Origin: Dendrocalamus latiflorus
Lineage: Eukaryota; Streptophyta; Magnoliopsida; Poales; Poaceae
DNA length: 64,000 nt
NCBI GenBank assembly: GCA_017311315.1
Contig: CM029660.1
Span: 14,495,430-14,559,429, forward strand
Reading direction: 5' to 3'
The notes under the pieces are model-generated. The model ran no database searches and was not told the DNA's origin. It saw only the letters and a list, made by a program, of their open reading frames with translations. The position numbers and the translations under genes are program-made. Positions 11,501 to 23,500 of the stretch are shown piece after piece. Each line of letters opens with the position of its first letter. Positions within the stretch are counted from its first letter, which is position 1.

Positions 11501-14500
11501 GGATGGGGGCTCTAATCTGGCATTGACCCGTAGTCTTCTCTTCGCTGGTGCCGATCTGTCGCTTCTCCCTCCATCGGTGCCAATCTGTCACTTCTCCCGC
11601 TGCTTTCCCTGAGCTGCTGCCTCCTTCCTCCGTCAGGGCAGATCTGCAGTCGGAGGAGGGCGGAGGCGGCGGGAGGAGGCGACCGGGGCGGCCAACGGGA
11701 GTGGCGGGACAATGCAATGGGAGGAGGCGGCCGGAGGAGAGGTGGAGCCGGCCGACGACAGCAGCGGGTCGAGGCGGCGGCAACGTCAAGCGCAAGGCGA
11801 AGAGGAGTTGGTGGGAAGAGGAGGCGCCGGGCGGGGGGAGGAGGCGGCGGGGAGGGGAGGCGTCGGGCGGGGGAGGAAGCCGCGGGGAGGGGAGCGGGAG
11901 AGAGGAGTCGAGAGAGAGCGAGATGGGGGGAAAGACAGCGGGAAGTCTAGTTGGCGGCTAGGGTTAGGCAATTTTTGGTTTTCTTGCGATTAAGTTCTCG
12001 AAGTTCCTGAAAATTACGAACATATCTCTCCTTTAATGTATTTCTTCTGATTTAGACCTCCTGAGACATGGTTATTTGAATAATTTGTGCTATTATGTTG
12101 CATGCTTATTTAATTTTTGGTCATATAAGGTATTATTTGTCGTCTAACTACTATCATTTAACTGTCGCTATGGCAGGCGCCTAGTCGACCAGGTGTCCAG
12201 GCGCCCCGGCCTCACCGCGACTTGCCGGAGCGCCGTGACAACCTTGGCGGTCTTATATTTTAGGAAAAAAGTTTGACATTTCCCCCTTTGAACTTTGTCC
12301 ACCCTCGAAGTTCGAAAACCAGATTAAATAATGTCCAAACCTAGCTTAAGGGTGGTTTTGGATACAAGGTGGCATCTGAGTAGCAAATGAAATGACATGT
12401 TCTCCAAGTAAGCTAAACTAGGTTGCCCGGATATGGCAATACCAATACGTGATACGGATAGGTCGATACAGTGTCACGACATTTCCCCAAAAACGATGAT
12501 ATGGCGATACATGTATATACATATAATAAAATACAAAATATAGTAGCTAGCTCCTTTCGCCATTGGATGTGGGAATCCACACTTCTTGCTCTGGTGGGCG
12601 GCATGGGGTAGAATGGTGAGGGGAGGGCGGTGAGGGGTGACAACTTGTGGGGAGGGTGGTCAGGCTGCTTGGTGGAGGGAGGAAAGGGGTGAAGAGGAGC
12701 GGCGGCTTGTGGGAAGGGAGGCAGGGGGCAGCGGCTTGGGGGGAGGTGAAGGCGGCATAGGGGGAGGCGTGGGTGCCGGTCCGGTCCTGGCATTGTAGTG
12801 GCCCTGGGGCGAAGCAACGATCCTTTATTAGTTTATTTCACATAAACTATAACATGTTTTAGCTCAAGAAATGTTTAGGCACACTATAAAATTTGTAAGT
12901 ATATAATAAATCATGATTTGTATAGCTGAAAGAAAACTGAATCTTTCCTAAGGAAAAACAATGCAATATTGATTGTACGCTAATTTATCGACTCTAATGC
13001 CACCCCGTCAAAATTTCATTACTAAAAAGTTATGTATTAATGTAGAATTACAAATAAAAGGGCGCTGAGTTGTAAACCAATGGTGTACTCCGCGCTACTT
13101 ATGGAAAATATGTACCTATAAACAAGGTTCCAAAAACCGGAACCGGAAGAAATCCCGGTCGGCGGCCGGTAACGGTAACCGGGCAGTTACCGGCCGGTTA
13201 CCGGAAAAACCGGTAAAAAACCGATCACAATTTGAAAATCAAAATTTGAATTTTGAGATGTTTTGAAACCGGTAACCGGAAAAACGGAAAAAAAACCGGT
13301 CAAAATTCGAAAATAAAAAATTCATACCGGCGGGTTTTTTCGGTTACCGGCCGGTAACCGCCGGGATTTTGAACCTTGCCTATAAAGACTCCAAGAAAGG
13401 GTTAATTAAAAGGTGTTGTAGAGTAACTAAATTGCACCCTTTGAAAACCATTGCAAAGTTCCAAATTATATTTGGAAATTGAAGAAATTATGACTAGATA
13501 TCCCTACGGCCTTGTATAATAACAAATATGCTTGGTTAATTAGAGAACGACTAAAATAAGTAGCATGATTTACAACAGTAAACAAAAAACATTTCTCAAA
13601 AACAGGGGGCCCCTTGTTGCCATGGGGCCTTGGGCAGGCGCCCCTGCAGCCCTGCCTTAGGAACGACCCTGCGTGGGGGTTGGGAGCGAACAGATACAAG
13701 TCTTTTGAGGGATTAGTGTTGAGAAGTATCGGAAAAGTATCGAGCAAGTATTGGAGAAGTTTTGGAATTATTTTCTTTTTTTTTGAAAAATCAAAATTTC
13801 CCAATACGTTTCAGATACATATAAGGGCGTATCCGATTCGTATCAATATCTGACACGCTATTCAATAGTAATACTTGATACTAATACAATGATTTTTCGA
13901 AGTATCCACACAACATGGCAGCTATACATGTCTTTTTCTTTGTTTAGAAAACAGAGGATGGGAGGAGTCAGCCATGGATGGGCTCACACCGGTGAAGCTC
14001 AACACGGATGAAGGGTAGGTGGTAAGGCTCGGGTGATGGAAAAGGGGAATGTGGAGCTCATGAGGAGATAGTAGTGGGTGTTTTAGGGGTACCCACACGG
14101 GTGAATGCTTGGACAAATCATGATTTGCTGTCATAACTAAGTCCACAGCAGTTGCTTGCACAAATCATGTGGTAGTCCTTATAACTGTTCCACTAGGGAT
14201 ATGGAGTATGTATCGAGAGATGTTAACGATTGATTTGCTGTTTTTTTGTTGTATGGTTTGTCTTTTCCTGTGATTATATTGCGTCTTTAATCCCCTAATC
14301 TGCTGTTTCAAACTCATCTTGAGTCTTGTGCTACTGTATTTTAGAACAAAATCATGATTTGCTGTCATAACTAAGTCCACAGCAGTTGCTTGCACAAATG
14401 ATGAGGTAGTCCTTATAACTGTTCCACTATGGATATGGAGTATGTACCGAGATGTTGACAATTGATCTGCTATTTTTTTTGTTGTATGGTTTTGTCTGTT

Positions 14501-17500
14501 CCTGTGATTATATTCTACCTTTAATCCTCGAATCTGCTGTTTCAAACTCATCACGAGTCTTTATGTTTATTGTATTTTAGTTTGGCATGACTGCGGATCC
14601 TGAATTTTCTGGGCATATCTTGTTGGAACAATTTCAGGTGATTCTTAGATCCCCTCTCGTCCTAATACCTTTTTTTGTAACAAAAAGAAAATCTTGTTGG
14701 CCTGTTCTTACTGTGTAATTAAATATATGCTCGAACATTTTTATCAATACTGATAAAACTAGCTACGTTGACATGGTTTAATCATGTAATTGACCCATTG
14801 TTTGATGCTGCTCTTGTGTACTTTGCAATGCAGGCTCAGCTTGTTTCTGCTGTTAGAACTGCCATAAGTACTGTTTCTGGTCCCCTTCTCTTGGAGGCTG
14901 GCCTTGAACTTGCTACAAAGGTGTCTACCAAAGAAATTCCTGCCCTATCCCTTTCCAGTGTTGCACACAACAAATATTGGTTACAGATTATGATTGATAA
15001 ACATCTATGCTTGGCAAAACCAGGTTATGACAAGCAGCATAATTGGTGCGGACAGAGTAGCTCTTAATCGTTTGTTTTTGCTAATATCCCGTCCGCTAAA
15101 TGACATAGAGGACCTATTTTACCCATCTTTTGCTGACTGGGTTGTGTGTAAGGTAATTCAATTCTCCCATATTGTCTTATGTAGCGATATATCTCATCTG
15201 ATTTTGTTTTGGATATCTGCTACTGTCCAAAGTTTCTGATCTAGGTTGTGTGATCTGACAGATCAAAGTGCGCCTTCTTACTGCACATGCTGCAGTAAAA
15301 TGTTACACCTATCAATTCTTGAGGACAAAGGAAAATGTTCCTGATGAACACCAGCAATTGACACCTTTACTTGCAAATAGCTCAACTCTATTAGGAAAAT
15401 ATTGGGTTGGAGCACTCAAGGATTATATTTCTATAAGCTTTGGTTTGCATTCAAGAATTACTGTAAGCCCATCTATGAAACTTCAATTATTTGTCCCCAA
15501 AGATTTTATAATGGCTTATATTGTCTTCTTTTAAACAGCACAAGCCATTCCTTGATGGTATTCAGTCATTATTGGTCTCGTCAAAGGTACATAAGTATCT
15601 TGATGAAGTTTGGGCACTGATTCTTCAAGCAACAGCTCTTGATGCAGCTCCTGTGGAGTTTGACATGGATGATTCTGAAGATATGCATGAACATACATTT
15701 ATCTCTGGACGTAGTATGGTCAAACTAGAAAGAAATGAATTTCAGTTTCTTTGGGGACTATCGGTCCTTGTGCTATTTCATGCACACCAATCAACGATGA
15801 ATAGTACTGTAAAGATTAAACTTGATCGTAGCAATGAGAAAAAGATTGGTGACTTTGTTTTCCATGGACTAGATAATCCAAGACCATGTGATCAGGTCTT
15901 ACATGTGTTATTGTCCCTCACAACAGAAGTCTTTTTTAGCAAGGATTACCTTTTAGTGGATATTTGCCAGGAACTCCTCCAGGTCAGTGCACCCTACTGT
16001 TACGTTCTTGTTTTTTAAGCTGTATATTTCCTTCCACCTTGAGTTAGTCCACCCTTATCCATCACATAGAAAGATCTTATGGATAGGGAACAAAGTTGAT
16101 GAAGAAAAATTGTTCCTTTGAAATGTTTAGATCCTAAAGTGAACTGAATATACCGAAGTTAGGAGGACAAAAATTGTACTTTTTCCTACTTTTCAGCCAA
16201 CTTAAGTGGGCAAACACAGGTTAGGTGAGGTGCGTTGTCCGCATGTAATGTAATGTAATGTAATGTAATGTAATGTGAAATGGTGGTTAGGCTGGGCCAG
16301 GCTGGGTTTGGTTTTGTGCCTAAAATGCCAAGCTTGGCATCGATACTAAGCCCCAAGCCGTGCATTTCTCAACGGACCGACCAATACAATTTTTATTGAA
16401 GACAGATCTCAGTCCCCCTCATGGGCAGTTGATTGGTGGCCGCTAGTTTTTTTTTAAAGGTTAAAGATCACCCCTTCATTATATTAAGAGTGGACTTGCA
16501 GCAATTGCACCTGGTATTGATGCAACACGTTTCTCCAGCTGGTGGTGTGGTGCTGTCAAGAAGATACCTAGGGAGATGAGGAAGGGTTTCAACACTTTAG
16601 TCATCCTAATTGCTTGGGAAATTTGGAAGCATAGAAATGCTTGTGTGTTTGAGGGTGCAAATCCAAATGTGCAAGTGGTTCTCCGGGCGGTGAGCACTGA
16701 GAGTAGCCTTTGGTGCTTTGCAGGAGCCTCTGCGCTCCAAGAGCTGCTCCTTCAATTGCTCCCCCGTTGAGTGCGGTTGAGTTTTCCTTGGTCATGGTTG
16801 TGGTCTTTTGTTTTTGTATTTAGTTTTTCGTGTTGTCGTGGGTGTGAGTTGGAGTTTTCGGGGGTGTTTCTGGGAGTATGCCTCGTGCCTCTCCCTTGTT
16901 GTTTTTCCTTTTTGTTTCTCCTATCTTAATGAAATGACACGCAGCTCTCCTGCGTCGTTCGAGAAAAACAACGTAGTCCTCAAAAGGGAAAAGAAATTGC
17001 ATATTTGACCAAGCCGTGTTTCATAACTAGGCCAAATGGCAACGATGTAATTTCTTTTTTCCTTTGAGGACAACTTTGTAAAACAATGGAGTTTGTAATC
17101 ATGCAAATTTTAATAAAAGGGCTGACCGTTAGCCTTGAAAAAAGAAAAGAGGGATTAATATCTCATCTCTATTGCCTTGTTAGAAATATAGGTATTGAAT
17201 TGACCTACTCCCTCCATTTTGCAATATTTGTTTATTTTCTTGGGAAGTGTAACAAGTGTTATTTCATAATGTTTATCTATCGAGGAAATCAAGAGTCTAG
17301 TTATTGCAATATTTTGACTCGCTACCCCTACTTCAATGTGGTTTAGTAGTTGTTGTATGTCATTTAATAAGGTTATGTATGGTCTAATATCATGAACTAT
17401 TTATTTCCATGCCTCCTTGGTCTGTAACTCTGTATGCATGGTGAGCTGGACAAATATTACAAAACTGAGTCTTACTTTTGTGGACTAATGGGCTAATTTA

Positions 17501-20500
17501 CAGAAGTACTAGTACTCACTAATCCAAGGGAAACAAAATATGGGACTAACACTATACTGACACCAACACACTGATGTGGACAGTGGCATGGGATAGGGAT
17601 AAAACTAGCTTAATCGGAGATTATTTGACGGATCAACTAGCACCATGAAGGTTACTCTACGGATTTGTGAAAGAAGAGCTTTGCTTAATTCTAAGCTCAT
17701 ATATCAATCAAAAGCTGCTCAACACATTACATTTCTTCCCCTTATATAGATAGGGAAGGGGATTACACTTGATTACTAGGACTCTTAGGATAACTAAATA
17801 CCTGTTACAATAGCAAACTAATTAATTTGAACTAAATTATGAAGAAGATAATTAGTCATATCATTTTCGCAACTTCTAGCAGGCTGAGCAATCTTCATTC
17901 AAATGACCATGAACCCTCCTTGAAAGTCCAAATGGCTCACGGTTTGTCACGTTAATTAGCAAATAGACTCATAAAGCTTTCCATACATGTAGCATGACAA
18001 CTAAAAGTATTCAGACTGATGCATACTTATCTCCAAAGTTGACGGATTAGGGGCATGTTCTTTTTTGGATGGAGCTTATAGCTTTCGGCTGCGGCTTGTG
18101 GCTTTTGGGCTGTTCGTGAGAGAGATTACAGAGTAATAGAAACTCACGTGCTGTTTTTATCGATATAAATGAAGTTGGTACAATATGCACTCCAATTAAC
18201 TAGTAGATACTATCTTAAAAAGATACTCCGTTTAAAAGCTAGTTACTGTAGAAAAACCGAAAAACAGTTTTTAAAAGCTGAAAAGAACAGGGCCTAGGAC
18301 TGCATCACTTACACCCTTAACATTGATAAATATTATTTAGCACTAATACTTCAATGCTCCAACTGTAATCTTTCAGTGTGCCTTCTGAAGAGTGTTTATC
18401 ATCTAGGTTTTGATGATTGTGGAAATAGGATGCTAAGATAGGTGTTACTGTTTTATTTAATTGTATCATATCCCTCAAAACTACCGACATTGACAATTTG
18501 TATCAATGCAGGCTCTTACATATGCTGATTGCTCAAGTGCTCCTATTGTATGTCTGTTCTCACAGGTAATATCACATTGGTGTTAAGTTACTCCAAACCC
18601 TTTATTGATATATCATTCACATTTCAATGCCCATTCATCATTAGTAGTCTTTAATGTGGATGCTCTATCCTCCGATTGTATAGTGTGTTTGAGGATATAT
18701 GATTATTAGTGCTTGCGTAGGGGACAAGAAAACATGAAAAAATGCAGAGGAGAAGATGAAAGTTGAAAAACAAGTTTTTGAGAAAACGACCAGAAACCAG
18801 CACAGATTTTTAAAAATAAACAGGAAATTAAACCCTGGGACTGATAAACAATACGATACATATTACTGAATTTGATGCTGGCATAATGTTCATGACAACC
18901 TGGTATTGCCTATGTTTGTCATTTGTTTTGATATGATAATCCTGGCTAGTCTTTCAGTTGCCTCGTTGGTTTTTTATTGCAGAAATTCATTTATCTCCTT
19001 TTGGCTCTTGCATTTGCAGTTCATTTGGATTTCTTGCTGATGCTTACTAAAATTTTCACTACTATTGCTTTTTTCTAAATAAAGGATCTGCATCATTATT
19101 CATGTGTGCTAAAATGTTGTGGGAACATTGCATGCTTCTGCCATATCAAAATGGGAAAATTTCGTTTATGCCATTAGTTGCGATCAGGGATAGAAATCTC
19201 GGTGCCGAAGAAGTTCCTGCTTGGCGGCCGGAGTAACTGGCCGGTTATCGGAAAAACTGGAAAAAACCCGGTTGAAATTCAAATATCAAAATTTGAATTT
19301 GGGATGTTTTAAAACCAGTTGTTAAGGAGATAGAGGGTATTAGAGATAGAGTTTGTATTCTATTCCATATATGCCTTATCTCTATATGGCATATCCCCTT
19401 GTACTCTCCTATATATATGGCCCTTTGGGTCTCATATCAATATGCACAATATTCATAACATGGTATCAGAGCGTTCGAGAAAAAAAAACATGGTATCAGA
19501 GCTTAGGTTAGGGTTTACTGTACCCGTCGTCGCCTCCACCTAGCTTCCGCTACTTCCGCATCTGCTGCCCCCGGGAGGAGCGATCTTCGCTCCCGGGGGC
19601 GGCCACCTCTTCCCGGCCGCATCCGCGCCGCCGGGTGATGCCGCCGTGGCAGGGGCGACCGGGCTCATCGCGTCGCTGGTCAAGGAGGACGGGCACGTGT
19701 ACTCGTTGGCGGCCGCCAGGGAGCCATCGTCTCGCCGCCGCCCACATCCGCGCCTACTCCCGCCCGGATACGACCTCCTCTGCGCCGGATCCGCCAGCCT
19801 CCTTCGTGCCGGCGCTGGCCCGCGCCAGATCCGAGCCGATCCGGGCCGGATCTGTCGTCTTCGTCGCTGCCGAGCTCGGATCTGGCCGCCTCCGAGCCAG
19901 ATCCGGCCGCCGCCAGTCTGGCACCGCACGGATCCGGCCGCCTCAGGGCCAGATCCAGTCGACTCAGCAATGCCTCGCCGGCGAGAGGCGGAAGAAGGTG
20001 GTCGCCCCCCCGCCGGATCCGGCCGCCAGGCTCTTCCCCGCCGTCACTGGGCCCTTCGCCGCCTGCGCCTGTGCCCGCGCCCGTGCCGGCCACTGCTCCC
20101 GGCTTCTCTCCGTCGCCTTGGCGCCTCCCCAGATCTGGTCTGCTCCCGGCTTCTCTCCGTCGCCTTGGCGCCTCCCCAGATCTGGTCTTCTCCGGTGACT
20201 CCTGGCCGCCCCGCGGCCGTTGGCGCTGCTCCTGTGGCCGCCGCCTGCCGCCCGACCCCGAGGAGCCGCCGCCTCTTGCTGGAGCCGGCCGCTGCCTGTG
20301 CGAGAGAGACGGGAGGGAGGGACTGAAGAGTGAGGCGAGCCTGCGAGCGGGTGGGTGAGAGGAATCGGGGTGAGGAGAGAGGGGAGAGTTATGAAGGAAA
20401 AAAAGTTTTCTACTGCTGATTTCTTTAATCAGTCTTTAGTTATTTTTCGTGAGTCTTCCGTTGCGTCCATCCAAGTCCGTAGTTTTTTTATTTGTTCGTC

Positions 20501-23500
20501 CAAGCCGTGCGAGTCCACAAATTTATTGTCAATCATAGAAGTGTAGGAATTTTCTTTTGCCTGGCAGCAGCCGCCGCTCTACTCTCTGAGCCGCGTGCAG
20601 ATCGTAGAAGTCGTTATGATGCCGCCGCTTCTCTAGCCGCCGCCCCGAGCTTCAAAGGCCGCCGCGCGTCCTCTGTGCACTATGCTGCCGCCTCTTGGGC
20701 TTCGATCTGCGCCGTCATGCATCTATCTATTCCTCTTCGGCTTGATTTGACAGTTTATTCAAAGGCTGCACGCAACGACGACATCATCAAGACTCTACCA
20801 CTAAAAACCACTAAAAAACCGATAAAAAACATAGGATACAATAATTGATGCACATCTAGTATGAAAAAGGCCTAAACCAACCTAAAAAGTGCATTATGCA
20901 GTCATAAATGCAAATTTACATTTAAAAAATTTTGGCCGGTTTTTTCGCTACCAGTTCCCACCAGATTGCCTGTTACCAGCAGTTACCGGTCCTATTTTCT
21001 CTCTCCTTGGTTGTGATACACTTCTCACTTTTGCCACTAAATTTTCGGGCCTCTTATGCCACTGTTCCGTTTAGCACATGGTTAATTTTGCTATTTTAGC
21101 CCCCATTCCGTCGAGTCAACGACATTTGACTGTTAAGAAATATGCAAAAAATTCAGAAAACTAAAGAAAAATACCATCAATCATAGAAAATTCAGAAAAT
21201 ATCAAAATTAATTGTGAACAAAATTCTTATAATTTCACAAAAATTTTAACACTGGCAGAATTTTAAGGATGTTCCCTTAAATTCTGAGAAAGGTTGAAAA
21301 GTTTTACTCGGTGTAAAATTTTCCTAGTGTACTCTTTCACCAAATAGAAGTTTTTTGTTTACAAATGATCGACAAATTTGTCTGTATACTCTAATACTTC
21401 TTTTGGTATTTTTATGAATTTTCTGTGTTTTCTTGTATTTTCTAACCTTTTCTGATTTGTTTACAATTTTCTTAACGGTTAAACCATGTTGACTTGGCGG
21501 TAATTGGACGGTAGTGGCAAAAACAAACATGTACCTAACAAAATAGTGGCATAAGTGGGAGGCCGTAAAATTTAGTGGAAAAGGTGAGAAGTGGACTGCA
21601 CTAATGGCATAAAATGGAACTTTCCTATCGAAATGGCTGTGGGTTTGAAATTGGGAGTATTTGTTTGGGCTTTTGTTCTTTATCTTAACATGCTTTGGTA
21701 GGCTACTTGGCTACAATTTTTGGGCAATTTTGTTAGGTCCTCATTGGCTTAGCTCCAAGTAGCCACAGCTTATTCTCGTTGGGAGCTGGAGGAGCTGCTG
21801 GGCTCCAGCTTCTCCACAAAGGCTGGGCCTTGCTGTTATTTTGCTATTAAGAGATTAATTGTTGTGTATTCGTTTGGCCATGTGCAATGCTTTTCTTTTT
21901 GAAGTTAATAGTGCCTTCGATGCCCTTTCCACTTGCACCTATCAAGTTTGCAAAGTTGAGGTTGGGTTGGATCAATTTTTTTCTAGAACAGTCTAATTGT
22001 AGTATCCTATTGTGGAAGAATTATGGATTCTACCAAACGTATAAAAAAACATATGTTTCATTATTTGCACTAGAATAATTCGATTCATTGTTCATATACG
22101 TTGCTAGAATGGGCAGTTTGGCACCTATATTTTGCACATGAAACATGTTCCATATGGAAAAAAAATTATAACATTAAAGTTTATTCTCATATATGGATTA
22201 CTAATATCGGAGTTTTTGTTAAATACTTAAATATGACCTTAGGAAGATAAGCTATGCGCCTACGCCTATGCCATATCTATTAGAATCAGTTGAATCAAAT
22301 TAAGATGGGATTGGAACGTAGTCTACGTAGATGGGAGTCTAACTGATTCTACTACTGATATGGTCGATGGTTGGGTACAGGTCTGAGGACTGAGGGTGGG
22401 GCGCTCTCCCTCATCTAGCTATGGACAGGGCTCTTCTTTGATGTGGTAGAGGCTCTGAAGCCTGACTTTAGAAGGAGGGGGAGACTATAAACTTGTTTAA
22501 TTGTTCATTGCTAGACTTGATTTATAAGAAACATATCCCTACATTAAGCAAGTTAATCCTAATAATAAGAAACTTATCCCTAATACATGGAATAAATCTA
22601 AAAGGAAATAAACCCAAATAATAAAGAAACTAATTATTATTTTCCTAATCCGCAATATACTGCCAATGCTATGGCTTGTCACGCCATAACAACTACAAGG
22701 ATTGGAATTCTACCCTGATTGGGATCTAGAGTGAGATTCGGATCAATTTGGTCCTGCAGAGTTGCACTCCTATTTTCTAGGATTCGAGTTGGGACTTTAA
22801 CCACCTTGGCGCCTAGTCGATAACATCCATGGCATCCGACAAGAAATACCTGCAACATCCATGGCATCCAACAAGAAACGCTTGCTACCTAAGCTAATAT
22901 GCTTCATTTCACGTTGCTTGTTTCTAATGAAACTGCTGCCTAACAATTGTTTCCTTGTGAAGATTATGAGACTGTGCCCTGACAAGTTTTTCGAGGTGGA
23001 AACCTTTGTCCTTGCTGCATTAGAGTTTTACTCTCAGTATATTTCCATGATACTTCAAAGGTAATCCTCACCACAATGTACTTAATTCCAAACCCCATTT
23101 TCTGTGCTCCTGGTTATTACTTTTGTTCCTTTAACAACTAACATAATGTTGGCAATGGGCTCTCTCTCTCCCTCTCTTGTCATTGCAGTAGGGATGAAAG
23201 TTCTCAGGAATGTTCAAGTAATACTTCGATTTCTGAATTATCTGTTGCATATGAGATGATGGCTTGTCGAATGAAAAATAAGGTAGTGATATGAGGCGAT
23301 CTGAGCTACTATCTTGATTATATCTAGTGTAAAAATGCCTTCTTGCCTTTTCAAGTACTTTTGCGATGTGTGGAATCTAATAGCCTGTTTCATGTATCAG
23401 CATTTGTGGAAGCTGATGATGTTACTGGTATCCACATCACACCAATCATTTCAACAAGTCTCGACTAATTTATGCTTGTCAAGTATCATCTCCTTCCTGC

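Larger units (their letters stand above)
19185..21009. mobile_element. hAT-type MITE, CCGGTTACC family, copy G, split by an LTR element
   Basis: The left part (19185-19319) begins CAGGGATAGAAATCTCGG. The right part (about 20930-21009) carries CCGGTTTTTTCGCTACC and GTTACCGGTCC and ends ...CTCCTTG. The 8-bp copies gttgcgat (19177-19184) and gttgtgat (21010-21017) differ at one base. The target lies inside the left inverted repeat of the Mutator-like MITE. The middle is occupied by the LTR-type insertion starting at 19320. Confidence 0.78.
19154..21625. mobile_element. Mutator-like MITE, outer layer of a three-deep nest
   Basis: Left end GGAAAATTTCGTTTATGCC, right end complement GGAAAGTTCCATTTTATGCC. 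The inverted repeats continue inward (CACTTCTCACTTTTGCCACT at about 21018 versus AGTGGAAAAGGTGAGAAGTG at about 21576). They total over 80 bp when the nested insertion is removed. The flanking 10-bp copies tatcaaaatg (19144-19153) and tatcgaaatg (21626-21635) differ at one base. Long TIRs and 9-10-bp duplications fit Mutator-like elements. Confidence 0.75.

Noticed and set aside
11442..11971. Overlapping frames in the GC-rich hAT-like element
   Set aside because: GGA/GGC simple-sequence composition opens frames on both strands; no domain.
19635..20326. 187- and 226-codon overlapping frames as a gene
   Set aside because: Only the first 22 residues resemble a protein (WD40-like). The rest is GC-rich Arg/Pro/Ala sequence in several frames, inside a nested retroelement.
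23402..23466. Alternative frame of exon 19 reading FVEADDVTGIHITPIISTSLD
   Set aside because: It looks protein-like but ends at a TAA after 21 codons and does not fit the phase of exon 18. The chosen frame fits both neighbours. A frameshift in this copy cannot be fully excluded.
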